DNA of 64,000 nt. It comes from JAVVHH01 sp963848035. GTDB taxonomy: Bacteria; Pseudomonadota; Alphaproteobacteria; Acetobacterales; Acetobacteraceae. Of this stretch, positions 62,528 through 64,000 are shown piece by piece (within the stretch, counting starts at the first letter, position 1; every line of letters begins with the position of its first letter). The stretch is taken from NCBI GenBank assembly GCA_963848035.1, contig CAWKCD010000001.1, positions 1,612,001-1,676,000 on the forward strand. The letters run 5' to 3'. The translations under genes and the position numbers were made by a program. A model generated the notes under the pieces. That model did not search any database. It had not been told where the DNA came from and saw only the letters and a program-made list of their open reading frames with translations.

Positions 62528-63404
62528 TCATTTACGGCCGACGACGGCCGGCTTGTCGGCGGGATGCGCCGAGTTCTCGGGCGCCTGGATGCCGCGCAGC
62601 CCGTAATTGAAGATGCGGACCACCTCGAGCCGGTCGAGCCGCGCGGCGGGCTCCACCTCGGGCACGTTGGTCGCGCTGTAGCGCACCGTGCCGACCGGCA
62701 GCCCGGCGGGGAACGCGCCGGCCTCGCGCCGACGTGACCACCCGCTCGCCCTCGGCGGGCGTCACGCCTTCCGGCCAGTAGCTCAGCCGCGGTCGCGGCC
62801 CGTTAGTGCCGACCATGATGGCCCGCGCGCGGCTGTTCTCGAGCGTGACCGGGATCCGGCTGTTGATGTCGGTGATCAGCAGCACGCGGGCGCTGCGCGA
62901 CCCGAGTTCGGTGACGCGCCCGACCAGGCCGTTCTCGTCGAGCGCGATCTGGCCCTTGGTGATGCCATGGTCCGGGCCGACCGCGAGCAGCACGGCCCTG
63001 GCATAGACGCCGCCGGCGTCGGCGACGACGCGGGCGGTGAGATAGGACGGCGCCGGGTCCGGGATCCAGCGCAGGTTACCCTTGAGCACCGTGTTCTCGG
63101 CGTCGAGCGCCAACGCTACCGCCCGCCAGCGCCGCAGGTTCTCGTTCTCCTCGCGGAGGGCCTGGTTCTCCGATCGCAGGGTCCAGAGATGCTGCAGGTC
63201 GTCGACGGTGCTGTGCAGCTGGGACAGTGGTTCGGAGAGCAGCGAGTAGAGCGGGGCCAGCGTGTCGGCCAACGCCATGCGCGCGCGTTCAGCCATCAGG
63301 GCGTCCGCCTTGCCGAGGAGCATCACCGCGAAGGACGCCGCAATCAGGACAGGCAGCGTCAACTTCGCCAACGCCTGCCGGAACGGGATCGACAGCCGGA
63401 TCAC
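62528..63404 (-). CDS. mreC: Rod shape-determining protein MreC, one-base frame break near 62730
   Basis: The periplasmic scaffold of the elongasome (291 aa when joined). It has a membrane anchor (KLTLPVLIAASFAVMLLG), a coiled coil (LWTLRSENQALREENENLRR), then the beta domain (GLVGRVTELGSRSARVLLIT). After GERVVTS the frame is lost in a CC at 62729-62730. Removing one base gives REAGAFPAGLPVGTVRYSAT and a stop at 62528. GTG 63404 is chosen because GAAGGG lies nine bases upstream; TTG 63422 is the other option. Confidence 0.87.
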
Positions 63405-63426
63405 GCTGGTGAACCCTTCCAAAACC

Positions 63427-64000
63427 CTAGTACATGGATGTCAAAACGTTACGCAAACGCTTCATCTCCTCGAGCGCCCGGCCGGTGCCGAGAGCCACGC
63501 AGCTCAACGGGTTTTCAGCCACCACGACCGGCAGTCCGGTCGCATCCCGCAGAACCTGATCCAGACGGTATAGCAGCGCGCCCCCGCCCGTCAGCACAAT
63601 TCCCTTGTCAACGATGTCGGCCGCCAGTTCCGGCGGCGTGTTCTCGAGCGCCACCTTGACCGCCTCGGTGATTGCGGTCACCGGCTCGGACAGGCTCTCG
63701 GCGATCTGCCGCTGGCCACCATGATCTCGCGCGGCACCCCGTTCATCAGGTCGCGGCCCTTGACCTCGCGCCACGGGCCGTCGTCGACGTCCGACGACGG
63801 GGTCGCCGCGCCGATGTCCATCTTGATCCGCTCGGCCGAGCTCTCGCCGATCAGCAGGTTATGGGTGCGGCGGATGTAGCTGATGATCGCCTCGTCCATC
63901 TTGTCGCCGCCGACCCGGACCGAGCGCGAATACACGATGCCGCCCAGGCTGATCACCGCCACTTCGGTCGTGCCGCCGCCGACGTCGACGATCATGCTGC
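63427..64000 (-). CDS. mreB: Rod shape-determining actin homologue MreB (partial, frame break near 63716)
   Basis: The C-terminal half of MreB; the N-terminal part lies beyond the window end. It has MIVDVGGGTTEVAVISLGGI (phosphate 2), GGDKMDEAIISYIRRTHNLL, then QIAESLSEPVTAITEAVKVA and GIVLTGGGALLYRLDQVLRD (adenosine motif). Between NGVPREIMV and QRQIAES the frame shifts. Here one base seems to be missing (or two added), unlike the other breaks. Filaments of MreB direct lateral wall growth with MreC, MreD, PBP2 and RodA. Confidence 0.93.

Overview
The window is high-GC DNA from an alphaproteobacterium, most likely a member of the Rhodospirillales/Acetobacteraceae. The evidence is the paired b and b' subunits in the ATP synthase Fo operon, the flagellin-flbT-flaF cluster, the order mutY-DUF721-dsbA-smc, and the rpmH-rnpA-yidD-yidC-engB and mreBCD-mrdA-rodA blocks. 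The family-level placement is inference. Nothing marks it as a plasmid, and many housekeeping genes point to a chromosome.

Layout. 0-6.9 kb: an Old Yellow Enzyme-type oxidoreductase and a complete peptide/nickel-class ABC importer whose two ATPases are fused. 6.9-12.4 kb: a metal-homeostasis block with copper genes (copZ, copA, cueR) behind two CueR-type palindromes, then an Ni/Co exporter, an unrecognised internally duplicated protein and a CsoR/RcnR-family repressor behind a G6-centred operator. 12.4-31.8 kb: accessory metabolism, including acetyltransferase, epoxide hydrolase, DMT exporter, two VOC proteins with a MarR regulator and a perfect palindromic operator, surface-sugar genes, acid phosphatase, DEAD-box helicase, a pair of stress-domain paralogues, a FecR/DUF6600-like secreted protein, an LplT-like MFS protein and an amidase. 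31.9-36.1 kb: tRNA-Pro(CGG) and a ugpBAEC glycerol-3-phosphate-type importer. 36.2-41.2 kb: apt, an orphan Bug-like binding protein, and a lower-GC patch where a PEP-CTERM protein sits between an IS630 remnant and an intact IS630 element. 41.2-43.0 kb: flaF, flbT and flagellin. 43.0-52.0 kb: mutY, DUF721, dsbA-like, smc, cupin, and the Fo half of ATP synthase (atpI, B, E, b', b). 52.0-55.3 kb: two convergent solute-binding proteins. 55.3-64 kb: engB, yidC, yidD, rnpA, rpmH, then rodA, mrdA, mreD, mreC and the start-less end of mreB.

A major feature is sequence quality. About a dozen genes are broken by one-base indels, almost all a single extra base, and several are essential (yidC three times, engB, rodA, mrdA, mreC, mreB). 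In each insertion case, removing one base restores a full-length protein with intact motifs. I read these as sequencing or assembly errors and annotate the genes as whole CDSs with the break position stated.

No CRISPR array, phage, toxin-antitoxin or recognisable defence system was found. The best candidates for new biology are the duplicated-domain protein between the Ni/Co exporter and its regulator, the stress-domain paralogue pair with a shared C-terminal motif, the 55-residue ORF translationally coupled to a VOC gene under a MarR palindrome, and the 14-bp hairpin between atpE and atpF'.
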